DNA of 31,616 bases, from IMG/VR virus record IMGVR_UViG_3300008117_000852, positions 1 through 31,616 of that record, one strand, 5' to 3'. Source of the DNA: a virus. The number at the start of each line of letters is the position of its first letter. The first letter of the stretch is position 1. The notes beneath the pieces are model-generated. The model worked only from the letters and a program-made list of their open reading frames with translations. It made no database searches and was not told the origin of the DNA. This document shows, piece by piece, positions 6,553 to 12,981 of this stretch. Both the position numbers and the translations under genes were made by a program.

Positions 6553-7454
6553 ATGAGCTGGCTCTTTTCGCAGGCGCTGGTGGCGGGATTCTGGGGGGGG
6601 GGATCCTTGGATGGAGAACCATCTGCGCCGTCGAATGGGAACCCTACGCCGCAAGCGTACTTGCCGCCCGACAGAATGATGGCCTTCTCCCGCCCTTCCC
6701 GGTTTGGGATGACGTTCGCACCTTTGACGGACGACCATGGCGCGGCCGTGTTGACGTCGTTTCTGGCGGCTTTCCCTGCCAGGACATCAGCGTCGCAGGC
6801 AAAGGCGCCGGCATTGACGGAGAGCGCAGCGGCATGTGGGCCCACATGGCGCGCATCGTTGGCGAGGTTCGACCCCGCTACGTCTTCGTGGAAAACAGCC
6901 CAGCGCTCCTTACTCGGGGACTCGGACGAGTGCTCGGTGATCTGGCCGCGCTCGGGTATGACTGCCGATGGACAGTGCTGGGAGCTGCCGACGTTGGAGC
7001 GCCGCATCGGAGAGACAGATTCTGGCTTGTGGCCCACGCCGATAGCCAGCGACAGTCGTGGCAGCAGCGGCCGGCCGGCTCTAGGCAAGCAGGTCCAACT
7101 GGTGGATGCGGTGAAGTGGCCCACGCCGACGGTGTGCGGCAACTACAACCGCAAGGGCGCCAGCCCGACCAGTGGGGACGGCCTAGCGACTGCGGTGCTG
7201 AAGTGCGCGACGCCCACCGCCAGGGACTGGCGGTCGGGAAAAGCCAGCCAAGCCACGATGGAGCGCAACTCGCGGCCATTGAGCGAGCAGATTGGTGGGA
7301 GTCTGAACCCGACGTGGGTCGAGTGGCTGATGGGGTGGCCGCTGGGGTGGACCGACTTAAAGCCATTGGCAACGGACAGGTTCCGCTGTGCGCCGCTACC
7401 GCATGGCGAGCGCTTGCCAATGGCCATCGTTTAACAGAGACCGAGGCCGCATGA
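6549..7454 (+). CDS. DNA (cytosine-5-)-methyltransferase
   Basis: A 301-aa C5 methyltransferase that transfers a methyl group from S-adenosylmethionine to cytosine in DNA. Visible motifs in order are: motif I 'LALFAGAGGG' (residues 4-13), motif IV 'GGFPCQDIS' with the catalytic Cys near residue 77, motif VI 'YVFVENSPALL' near 115, motif VIII 'GAPHRRDRFWLVAHA' near 155, then a variable recognition region, and motifs IX-X 'VDRLKAIGNGQVPLCAA' near 275. It is a stand-alone phage ('orphan') enzyme with no restriction endonuclease nearby, probably protecting the phage from host restriction. A G10 tract lies inside motif I (6593-6602). A second long frame runs through almost the whole gene. The stop overlaps the dNMP kinase ATG. 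Confidence 0.92.
   Translation: MNELALFAGAGGGILGGGILGWRTICAVEWEPYAASVLAARQNDGLLPPFPVWDDVRTFDGRPWRGRVDVVSGGFPCQDISVAGKGAGIDGERSGMWAHMARIVGEVRPRYVFVENSPALLTRGLGRVLGDLAALGYDCRWTVLGAADVGAPHRRDRFWLVAHADSQRQSWQQRPAGSRQAGPTGGCGEVAHADGVRQLQPQGRQPDQWGRPSDCGAEVRDAHRQGLAVGKSQPSHDGAQLAAIERADWWESEPDVGRVADGVAAGVDRLKAIGNGQVPLCAATAWRALANGHRLTETEAA
6553..7434 (+). other. Overprinted long frame inside the methyltransferase gene
   Basis: In the +1 frame relative to the methyltransferase there is an uninterrupted 293-codon ORF starting four bases after the methyltransferase ATG. Its protein is not random-looking. It contains 'FSRPSRFGMTFAPLTDD', 'SLARFDPATSSWKTAQ', several 'WPTP' boxes ('LWPTPIASD', 'KWPTPTVCG', 'CATPTARDWRSG') and 'LNPTWVEWLMGWPLGWTDL'. 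I recognise this sequence style from phage proteins annotated independently in many genomes. The last motif is encoded by the same bases as 'SEPDVGRVADGVAAGVDRL' of the methyltransferase. Either the region codes in two frames, or strong conservation of the methyltransferase makes the second frame look conserved. Translation is not shown by the sequence. Confidence 0.45.
6593..6602 (+). repeat. G10 homopolymer tract inside methyltransferase motif I
   Basis: Ten consecutive G residues encode the GGG after 'FAGAGGGIL'. Tracts of this length slip during replication. A one-base change would throw the methyltransferase out of frame about 15 codons from its start and connect its first residues to another frame. 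Confidence 0.6.
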
Positions 7455-8116
7455 ACATTCCAGACCCCATCGTCATCGGCCTGGCCGGCCACGCCGGCGC
7501 CGGCAAAGACACCGCCGCCGCGTATTTGGTGCAGCGTTACGGCTTCGTCCAGGCCGCCTTTGCGGACCCCATCCGCAGCATGGCCCTGCTGCTGCTGGAA
7601 GAAGCCGGCATTGACCACCGCTGGCTCACCGACCGCGCCTACAAAGAGCTGCGCATACCCGGCCTGGGCGTGAGCGCCCGCGCGCTGATGCAGACCATCG
7701 GCACCGAGGTGGGCCGCCACCTGCACCCCAGCATCTGGACACGCCACATGGCCCTGCGCCTGGGCCTGGCCGGCGCGGGCCTGCCCAACACCTACCCGGT
7801 GCACGACCGCATCGTCATCAGCGACGTGCGGTTTCAGAACGAGGCGCACTGGGTGCACCTGGTGGGCGGCAAGGTCATCCGCCTGCACCGCAACCAGGCC
7901 GCCGCCGTGCGCACCCACGCCAGCGAGGCCGAGCTGCTGACGCTGGACGCCGACATCGACCTGCACAACCACGGCGAGCACTTCGCCGGCCTGCACGGGC
8001 TGCTGGATGGGGCGATGGCGGAGTGTGGGGTGGAGGAGCGGGCGTGGCCAGAGCGGCAGCTGCCGGCCGACCCGGCGGCGCAGGTGGCCGTGGACAGCGA
8101 GGGAGGGCTGATCTGA
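7451..8116 (+). CDS. Deoxynucleoside monophosphate kinase (T4 gp1-like)
   Basis: This 221-aa P-loop kinase matches phage dNMP kinases, which phosphorylate dNMPs to dNDPs for phage DNA synthesis. Motif 'GLAGHAGAGKDTAAAYL' (Walker A, about residues 10-26) is followed by 'FADPIRSMA', 'LGVSARALMQTIGTEVGR' (typical of the T4 gp1 group) and 'HDRIVISDVRFQNEAHWV' around 120-137, then a lid-like Arg/His-rich segment. The start at 7451 overlaps the methyltransferase stop (ATGA), and its own stop shares bases with the next ATG (TGATG). Association with the methyltransferase suggests a nucleotide supply/DNA-modification module. Confidence 0.85.
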   Translation: MNIPDPIVIGLAGHAGAGKDTAAAYLVQRYGFVQAAFADPIRSMALLLLEEAGIDHRWLTDRAYKELRIPGLGVSARALMQTIGTEVGRHLHPSIWTRHMALRLGLAGAGLPNTYPVHDRIVISDVRFQNEAHWVHLVGGKVIRLHRNQAAAVRTHASEAELLTLDADIDLHNHGEHFAGLHGLLDGAMAECGVEERAWPERQLPADPAAQVAVDSEGGLI

Positions 8117-8625
8117 TGCCACGCACTGCGCAGCGCCCCAAGCGCAGCAAGGCTTACCGCCCCCGCCCGGTCAACCCCGAGGCCCACCTGGTGGCCATTC
8201 AGGGCGTGGCCTGGCTGAGCCGGGACGACCAGACCCTGTGGGCCCTGGCCATCGATGACGCCGTGCGCGCCGTCGCCCGCGGCCAGGCCAGCCAGGCGCA
8301 CTGGCGCGAGATCTTCGATGCGGTCAACCTGGTGGAGGAGCTGGTGCGCATGCGCAAGGCGGCTGATCCGCACGGCCTGGTGCAGACCGCGCAAGACGCC
8401 TGCGTGGCCATCTTGGACCGCCAGCGCGACACAGGCGTGCGCACCGCACGCGCCGCCGAGCTGGCCGCCCTGGACGCGCTGCGAGCGGGCTGGGTGGAGC
8501 TGATGAGCGGCATCACCCAGGCCGAGCGCTTCCAGGCCGGTGAGGCAGTAGCGCACCGCGTGCGCCGGGCTCTCACGGGCGGTGAGCCTGGTGCGCGCGT
8601 GATTCATTTGCTGGAGGCTGCGTGA
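8116..8625 (+). CDS. Hypothetical phage protein, helical
   Basis: A 169-aa, almost entirely helical protein (MPRTAQRPKRSKAYRPRPV at the start). It has a basic N-terminus and conserved-looking 'SRDDQTLWALAIDDAVRAVARGQA' and 'WREIFDAVNLVEELVRMRKAADP'. I have seen this general type beside early genes in betaproteobacterial prophages but cannot assign a function. The ATG overlaps the dNMP kinase stop, fixing this start over the longer ORF that begins at 8023. Confidence 0.7.
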   Translation: MPRTAQRPKRSKAYRPRPVNPEAHLVAIQGVAWLSRDDQTLWALAIDDAVRAVARGQASQAHWREIFDAVNLVEELVRMRKAADPHGLVQTAQDACVAILDRQRDTGVRTARAAELAALDALRAGWVELMSGITQAERFQAGEAVAHRVRRALTGGEPGARVIHLLEAA

Positions 8626-8674
8626 CGCCAAACCCATGCGGCGCTGACCTGGTCGGCACGCCCACGCGAAAGCC

Positions 8675-8986
8675 ATGAGCGTGGCCGAGCACGCGCCCAC
8701 CCAGCAGATCCGCCCGGCTCGGCGCCCTCTTGCGCCGCCCTCTGGCGTGATCGACAGCCTGCCCGAGAAGCTGCGCGCCATGGCCACCCGCGGCCACCAG
8801 GTGCGCGCCGCCGACGTGGCCAGCCTGGTGAAAGCTGCCCACGCCATCGAGGCCCAGCGGGCCATGCTGGACCACGACCTGCGCGTGTATGCGCAGCTGA
8901 TTGGCGACCTGGTGGAGACCCGCACCCAGCTGCTCAGCCTGCGCGAGTTGATGCAGGCCGGGCTGGATAGGAGGGATGAACTGTGA
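8675..8986 (+). CDS. Hypothetical phage protein
   Basis: A 103-aa protein (MSVAEHAPTQQIRPARRPLA at the start). It has a disordered N-terminal 25 residues and then helices ('SLVKAAHAIEAQRAMLDHDLRVYAQLIGDLVETRTQLLSL') that may form a coiled coil. It follows a 49-bp gap, the largest in this operon, and its stop overlaps a GTG start (GTGA). Function unknown. Confidence 0.6.
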   Translation: MSVAEHAPTQQIRPARRPLAPPSGVIDSLPEKLRAMATRGHQVRAADVASLVKAAHAIEAQRAMLDHDLRVYAQLIGDLVETRTQLLSLRELMQAGLDRRDEL

Positions 8987-9210
8987 CAACGATGATGAAA
9001 GACGACCTGCACCAGGCCATCGAGGCCCTGGAAGAGGCTGCAGCCGTGCTGACTTGGCCCGGCTTCGCCAAAGGCGCGCAGGCGCTGCGGCTACAGGTTG
9101 CGCAAAAGGAGCGCGAGGCCTGCTTTCTCCTGGCCAAAAAATACGGTGACCATTGGACGGCTGACGCCATCCTCTCCAGGATGCAGGGGAGTACACCCCA
9201 TGGCTACTGA
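8983..9210 (+). CDS. Small hypothetical phage protein
   Basis: A 75-aa helical protein read from GTG at 8983 (in-frame ATGs follow at 8992 and 8995), with a GGAGGGATGA ribosome-site region upstream. It contains 'HQAIEALEEAAAVLTWPGFAKGAQALRLQVAQKEREAC'. It overlaps the next gene by 11 bp. No family is recognised. Confidence 0.6.
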   Translation: MTTMMKDDLHQAIEALEEAAAVLTWPGFAKGAQALRLQVAQKEREACFLLAKKYGDHWTADAILSRMQGSTPHGY

Positions 9211-9559
9211 TTTGATATCCGCTGCTGAACAGGCGCTGGAGGCGTTGGAAGAGTTGAACGGCTGGCAGTCGCTCGCGCCGCCGTCGGCGTCCCAAGCTGG
9301 CAGAAAGGCGGCAATCAACCTCCGCGCCGCGCTGCAGCAGTCAAACCGAGCACAACGCATGCGGGATGCTGGCTTTACTCGCGGGCCAACTATCCGAGAA
9401 ATGTCGGAACAGAAGCCGAATTGGCGCTTGTCATGCGGCTGCCTGTCGCAATACGGCGGCATCCCTGCAGAGTGGCCATCAAAAGACCGCGAGGGCAACC
9501 CTGCGGTTGAATACGGCGTGGTATGCGAGCGGCACTGGCACGAGTACGGGGCAAAGTAA
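9200..9559 (+). CDS. Hypothetical phage protein with Cys/His-rich C-terminus
   Basis: A 119-aa protein starting MATDLISAAEQALEALEEL at 9200, with a GGGGA ribosome site. The first half is helical. The second half has 'NWRLSCGCLSQYGGIPAEWPS' and 'VVCERHWHEYG', giving three Cys and two His that could bind zinc. Base composition is slightly less GC-rich than the neighbours. A longer ORF from 9098 exists but would overlap the upstream gene extensively. Confidence 0.6.
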   Translation: MATDLISAAEQALEALEELNGWQSLAPPSASQAGRKAAINLRAALQQSNRAQRMRDAGFTRGPTIREMSEQKPNWRLSCGCLSQYGGIPAEWPSKDREGNPAVEYGVVCERHWHEYGAK

Positions 9560-9575
9560 AAGGAGAGAGCACACC

Positions 9576-9887
9576 ATGACCACCACCCAAGACCTGAGCA
9601 GCATCCAGGCGCAGATCGACGAGCTGCAGCGCAAGGCCCTCGAGCTGCGCACCAGCATGGACGACCCCGAGCTGCCCGCCGCCTGGCGCAAGCTGCAGGC
9701 CGGCGCGAACTGGTACCGCTACGTGCAGATGACGCCCGCGCAGGGCGAGCTTTTCCGCCAGGACGGCTGGGAGCCGCTCTACCGCCGCCAGCAGCGCATG
9801 GCCGAGATCAAGGCCCGCGCGCTGGCCAGAGTCCACCGCGGCGTGGCGCTGGTGCGTGCCACCGAAGCGCACCACGGGATTCACTGA
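9576..9887 (+). CDS. Hypothetical phage protein with coiled-coil start
   Basis: A 103-aa protein (MTTTQDLSSIQAQIDELQRK at the start) with a clear AGGAGAG ribosome site at 9561-9567. The first ~30 residues are a probable coiled coil. Then follows 'WRKLQAGANWYRYVQMTPAQGELFRQDGWEPLYR', a Trp/Tyr-rich region. It lies immediately upstream of the excisionase (one base between TGA and ATG). Function unknown. Confidence 0.65.
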   Translation: MTTTQDLSSIQAQIDELQRKALELRTSMDDPELPAAWRKLQAGANWYRYVQMTPAQGELFRQDGWEPLYRRQQRMAEIKARALARVHRGVALVRATEAHHGIH

Positions 9888-9888
9888 A

Positions 9889-10239
9889 ATGCTGCTGACC
9901 GCAAGCGACGTGGGCCGCCAGTTGGGCATCAGCCGCCGGGCCGTGTATGACCTGGCGTATTCTGGGCGGCTCATCTGCTACCGCGTGGGCGCCAACGACG
10001 GCGCCATGCGCTTCAGTGCCGCTGACGTGGAGACCTACCTCGCATCATGTCGATCTACTGGTCAAAGAGTGACAAGCGCTGGCGCTTTGAGTTCGACCGC
10101 TATGTTGCGGGCCGCCGACACCGACTTACACGACTGCTTCCGCAAGGCTGGAGTCAAGCTCAAGCTGACGCGTTCGACCGCACGGAAACCGCGCGCCTCT
10201 ACGGCCTTGCATCTGGCATCGCCCGCGACGAGCCCCTGA
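9889..10239 (+). CDS. Excisionase-like helix-turn-helix protein
   Basis: A 116-aa protein with an N-terminal MerR/excisionase-type winged HTH: 'LLTASDVGRQLGISRRAVYDLAYSGRLICYRVGANDGAMRFSAADVETYLASCR' (residues 2-56). Proteins of this type direct the integrase towards excision by bending DNA at the attachment site. The start at 9889 follows the previous stop by one base. The C-terminal ~60 residues ('RKPRASTALHLASPATSP' at the end) are read in a different frame across the first 193 bp of the integrase gene; this overlap is common in related prophages. An alternative is that the functional protein is only the HTH portion. Confidence 0.72.
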   Translation: MLLTASDVGRQLGISRRAVYDLAYSGRLICYRVGANDGAMRFSAADVETYLASCRSTGQRVTSAGALSSTAMLRAADTDLHDCFRKAGVKLKLTRSTARKPRASTALHLASPATSP

Positions 10240-11000
10240 TCGACCAGGCCGTCAAGCACTACCTCACCGACAAGACTGCGCTCAAGAGCTACAAGAGCGC
10301 CGCCGAGCACCTCAGCGCCATCGCCTGGGCCTGGCAGGGCCGCCCGATGAGCGAGCTGCCCGCAGTGGCCCAGGAGGTCATCAAGACCGCCGACGCCGGC
10401 CCGGCCACCCTGAAGAACCGCCTGGCGCTGCTGAAAGCCGCCTGCCGCTGGGCCTGGAAGGGCCACGGCCTCACCGACACCGACCCCACCGCCCGCATGC
10501 TGCTGCCGGCCGTGCGCAACGCCCGCAAGATCTACATCACGCGCGAGGGCATGCTCAAGGCCTGCCGCGCGTGCGGCAGCTGGCAGGCGCAGATTGCCAT
10601 CCGCGTGTGCTTCTACACCGGCATGCGCCTGGGCGAGCTGTGGAACGTGCAGGTGCAGGACAACCTGCTGGTGCTGGCCGACAGCAAGAACGGCCAGCCG
10701 CGCGTGATACCCGCGCACCCACGCATCCGCCACCTGCTCAAACACCTACCCCTGACGGGCCACAAACGCGGCGTGCAGGCCGCCTGGACGCGCGCCAAAG
10801 ACAAGGTGGGCCTGGGGGATGTGCGCTTTCACGATCTGCGCCACAGCGCGGCCAGCGAAATGGCCAACGCGGGCGTGCCGCTTTTCACCGTGGGCCAGGT
10901 TTTGGGCCACAAAAGCCCGGTCAGCACCCAGCGCTACGCGCACCTGTATGCCGACACTTTGGCCGAAGCTGTGGGCCAAATTGGCCGCAAACGGGCCTGA
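10047..11000 (+). CDS. int: Tyrosine recombinase / phage integrase
   Basis: A 317-aa tyrosine recombinase catalysing site-specific recombination between attP and a host tRNA-Ser gene. Catalytic residues are visible: Arg194 in 'FYTGMRLGELW', His262 and Arg265 in 'FHDLRHSAASEMA', His288 in 'LGHKS' and nucleophile Tyr297 in 'STQRYAHLY'. A core-binding SAM-like domain precedes it (about 60-150). The N-terminal ~50 residues are a short arm-type domain with basic and aromatic residues. It overlaps the excisionase gene, ends 80 bp before the tRNA-Ser fragment, and belongs to the accessory operon driven from the PL-like promoter. Confidence 0.93.
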   Translation: MSIYWSKSDKRWRFEFDRYVAGRRHRLTRLLPQGWSQAQADAFDRTETARLYGLASGIARDEPLIDQAVKHYLTDKTALKSYKSAAEHLSAIAWAWQGRPMSELPAVAQEVIKTADAGPATLKNRLALLKAACRWAWKGHGLTDTDPTARMLLPAVRNARKIYITREGMLKACRACGSWQAQIAIRVCFYTGMRLGELWNVQVQDNLLVLADSKNGQPRVIPAHPRIRHLLKHLPLTGHKRGVQAAWTRAKDKVGLGDVRFHDLRHSAASEMANAGVPLFTVGQVLGHKSPVSTQRYAHLYADTLAEAVGQIGRKRA

Positions 11001-11079
11001 CTTGGGAGGATTTCCCCACAGTGCCTGCTGCTGAGGGCCCCTAACGCCACTTGAGAAAAGCGCGCTAAGTTGTTGATTT

Positions 11080-11140
11080 TGGCGGAAAGGGAGGGATTCG
11101 AACCCTCGGTACTGGAGAACCAGTACGCCGGATTTCGAAT
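11080..11140 (-). other. attP core: 3' part of a tRNA-Ser(CGA) gene
   Basis: Read on the minus strand, the segment contains an anticodon loop TTCGAAA (11139-11133, anticodon CGA), a long variable arm with stem GTACTGG/CCAGTAC, a T-arm GAGGG-TTCGAAT-CCCTC, the acceptor strand CCTTTCC, discriminator G and encoded CCA at 11082-11080. The matching 5' acceptor (GGAAAGG) and a D-arm are missing, so this is not a complete tRNA gene. Phages that integrate into tRNA genes carry exactly such a 3' copy to restore the gene. It lies 80 bp from int and is surrounded by phage genes on both sides, so it is attP rather than attL or attR. Confidence 0.8.
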
Positions 11141-11160
11141 CCTATGCGACACCCGCGCTA

Positions 11161-11177
11161 CGAGGGAAGCTCCCTCG
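11161..11177. terminator. GC-rich hairpin between attP and lysis genes
   Basis: CGAGGGA/TCCCTCG form a perfect 7-bp stem with a three-base loop. It lies downstream of both the integrase (plus) and the holin (minus) ends. No T-run is present, so termination is only possible, not shown. Confidence 0.35.
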
Positions 11178-11252
11178 TGAAATGGGCGCAAAACAGGCAT
11201 CTGGAGGGGTAGTTTGGGCAGAAATCCCCACAGTCCAGGCTCATTTGATGAG

Positions 11253-11654
11253 CTACCTGGTCGCGCCCTTCATTTTTTCAATGGAGCGCAGGCCGCCAAT
11301 TCCCAGCATGCCTGTCACCACCACCCACATGAGGTCCATGTTCAGAGTGGGCGGTGCGGGCCAGCCGCGAATGCCCGCCCACCAGGAAAGTAAGGGCTGC
11401 AGGATGGTGGCGTAGACAAAGCCAGCGGCGCCGCACCAGCCAAAGGCGGGGCGCCATCCGGCGACGAAGATGCTGGGGTGCTGTGCTTCGCGGGCGTTAA
11501 TTTCGAGCTGGGCAATCACCTGCTTGAGTTCGCCCTCAGCGGCCATGCGCAGAAGCTCCATCTCGGCCTCGCGCTTTTTTTCGGGGTCCGGGACGAAGCG
11601 CTCCAGGATGGACTTGCCCAGGTCAAGCACCGGGCCGAGGATGAGCGGGTTCAT
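11253..11654 (-). CDS. Holin of the 3TM type
   Basis: A 133-aa protein resembling the Holin_3TM family. It starts 'LILGPVLDLGKSILERFVPDPEKKREAEMELL' with an amphipathic charged helix, then hydrophobic segments about residues 65-90 ('SIFVAGWRPAFGWCGAAGFVYATIL') and 105-122 ('MDLMWVVVTGMLGIGGL'), ending in a basic tail. Such proteins permeabilise the inner membrane so that the endolysin reaches the peptidoglycan. It follows the endolysin gene by five bases and is the last gene of the late operon before attP. Confidence 0.85.
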   Translation of the reverse strand: MNPLILGPVLDLGKSILERFVPDPEKKREAEMELLRMAAEGELKQVIAQLEINAREAQHPSIFVAGWRPAFGWCGAAGFVYATILQPLLSWWAGIRGWPAPPTLNMDLMWVVVTGMLGIGGLRSIEKMKGATR

Positions 11655-11658
11655 GTGG

Positions 11659-12135
11659 TCAGGCCTCCATCAGGTCTGCAATGCGCCGCGCCCAGCCGCG
11701 GCTGAAGGCGGGCCAGTTGGTCAGGCCCGTCATGAAGCGCAGGCGCTGGGCCAGCAGGCGCAGCTTGAGGGCCTGGTTGTCCTGCGCATAGGCGGCGGCC
11801 AGGGTTTGCGGGCCGATGATGCCGTCGGCCTCGACGCCCAGGGCGCGCTGCAGCCAGAGCGTGGCCTGGCGGTGGCCACTGTTTACGGCGGCGTCAAACA
11901 TCAGGTAGCGCACACCGGGTGGCAGATCGTCGGCGCGGATGGGGCGCCAGTAGCGGTCGAGATAGACGGTTTTGGCCAGGTCGAGCGGCAGCTCGCGCAT
12001 GTCGCCCTGGTAGCCCGCCTGGCGGGCCACGGCCTCGGTGATGCCAAAGCGGGTTTTGCCGCCGGGGTCGGCCGCGTGGTCGGAGTAGCCGCCCTCATGG
12101 CCGAGGAGGAGATCGAGCGCGGTGTCGAAGTTCAT
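11659..12135 (-). CDS. Endolysin, glycoside hydrolase 108 family
   Basis: A 158-aa muramidase-type endolysin. The signature 'LLGHEGGYSDHAADPGGKTRFGIT' (about residues 9-32) contains the catalytic Glu of GH108. The rest shows 'YLDRYWRPIRADDLPPGVRYLMFDAAVNSG' and the PG_binding_3-like 'ALGVEADGIIGPQTLAAA'. No signal peptide is present, so export depends on a holin. It is flanked by two membrane-protein genes, giving a typical lysis cassette. Length is normal for a single-domain phage lysozyme of this family. Confidence 0.92.
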   Translation of the reverse strand: MNFDTALDLLLGHEGGYSDHAADPGGKTRFGITEAVARQAGYQGDMRELPLDLAKTVYLDRYWRPIRADDLPPGVRYLMFDAAVNSGHRQATLWLQRALGVEADGIIGPQTLAAAYAQDNQALKLRLLAQRLRFMTGLTNWPAFSRGWARRIADLMEA

Positions 12136-12142
12136 TTGCAGC

Positions 12143-12502
12143 CTACCTTCTAACTTCGTGTTTGAAGGCCTCCCACGCGGCCAGGGCCAGCCAGCCGGCA
12201 GCCACCCACAGGCCAGCTGTCAGGAACTTGGAGAGCACCTCGGCCTTGAGCTTGGCCCAGCCGTCAGCGTCGCGGATCTTGCGCTCATGGGCCATGCGGT
12301 GGCCGTGCGGGTCACCCTCGGGAAAGGCCGAGGCAAAGGTGGCACGCAGCGCCGCAAACTGGGTGTCCATGTGCTGAATGATCTTGGTCTCGTGGGCCTG
12401 CATGGCGTTGGTGAGGGCGGTGGAGATCATGAGCTGCACGCGGTCTTCAGTGAGGGCGGCCTGGCGGCGCTCGGGGCCGGTGTAGCTTTGCTGGTCTGTC
12501 AT
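12143..12502 (-). CDS. Single-pass membrane protein of the lysis cassette
   Basis: A 119-aa protein starting MTDQQSYTGPERRQAALTED. It is soluble and helical for ~85 residues, with one transmembrane segment near residues 90-110 ('FLTAGLWVAAGWLALAAW') and a short basic tail. The 'GPERR' start and C-terminal anchor are frequent in betaproteobacterial phage proteins located just before the endolysin. It might be a second holin/antiholin or a spanin-like protein; topology alone cannot decide. Seven bases separate it from the endolysin. Confidence 0.65.
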   Translation of the reverse strand: MTDQQSYTGPERRQAALTEDRVQLMISTALTNAMQAHETKIIQHMDTQFAALRATFASAFPEGDPHGHRMAHERKIRDADGWAKLKAEVLSKFLTAGLWVAAGWLALAAWEAFKHEVRR

Positions 12503-12555
12503 ACGGCTGCGCCCTCCTGCGCGGCGGGGGTGGTTGGAATCAGCGGCTGGTGCGA

Positions 12556-12981
12556 TCAGAGCCCGAGCTTGGCCTTCTCAGCTCGGCCCCATGCGCGGCA
12601 GGCTTCGACGTGGTCGTTCCAGGCGGTGGTCTCGGCGCTTGGGGCGATGCGCAGCAGCTTGATTTCGTCGTTGATGCTGTACAGCTCGCGGATCTTGTCG
12701 ACCACTCGCTGGTCGATCAGGCGCACGTGTGGGCTGGCGGCGCGGATGGTGTCGCGCACGTCCACGGGCAGCGGGCTGGGCAGCGTCTCGATGCTGGGCG
12801 CGATCTGTGCGGGCTGGTCGGCCGGCAGCGTGGCGCCGTCGTCCAGCACGACGATGGTGCGGCCATCGGCCAGCGTGGCGATTTCCTGGCCCTGGCGCTG
12901 GCCAGGGGCGGATTCAGGCAGCCGCAGCTCGAAGGTGTTGATGGCGGTGATGGTTTTGCGGTAGGCGATGAGAGAGGGCAT
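12556..12981 (-). CDS. Hypothetical phage protein downstream of the DGR
   Basis: A 141-aa protein (MPSLIAYRKTITAINTFELR at the start). The N-terminal part is beta-rich with 'IATLADGRTIVVLDDGATLPADQPAQI', and the C-terminal part is helical with 'RELYSINDEIKLLRIAPSAETTAWNDHVEACRAWG'. The second half recalls tail-fibre assembly or virion-associated proteins that follow tail genes, but I cannot name the family. Its first 68 bp overlap the end of the reverse transcriptase gene in another frame, and a GGAG ribosome site precedes the ATG. Confidence 0.65.
   Translation of the reverse strand: MPSLIAYRKTITAINTFELRLPESAPGQRQGQEIATLADGRTIVVLDDGATLPADQPAQIAPSIETLPSPLPVDVRDTIRAASPHVRLIDQRVVDKIRELYSINDEIKLLRIAPSAETTAWNDHVEACRAWGRAEKAKLGL

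Larger units (their letters stand above)
11001..11234. repeat. Paired direct repeats flanking attP core (candidate integrase arm sites)
   Basis: A 22-bp imperfect direct repeat (17 of 22 identical, sharing TCCCCACAGT) occurs at 11001-11022 and 11213-11234, on either side of the tRNA-Ser fragment. Position and orientation fit integrase arm-binding sites. The assignment is an inference from location. Confidence 0.45.

Noticed and set aside
11080-11170. Complete tRNA-Ser gene
   Set aside because: The 5' acceptor strand and D-arm are missing; only the anticodon loop to CCA portion is present.
11470-12153. Plus-strand ORF across the lysis genes
   Set aside because: Antisense of a clear GH108 endolysin and 3TM holin.
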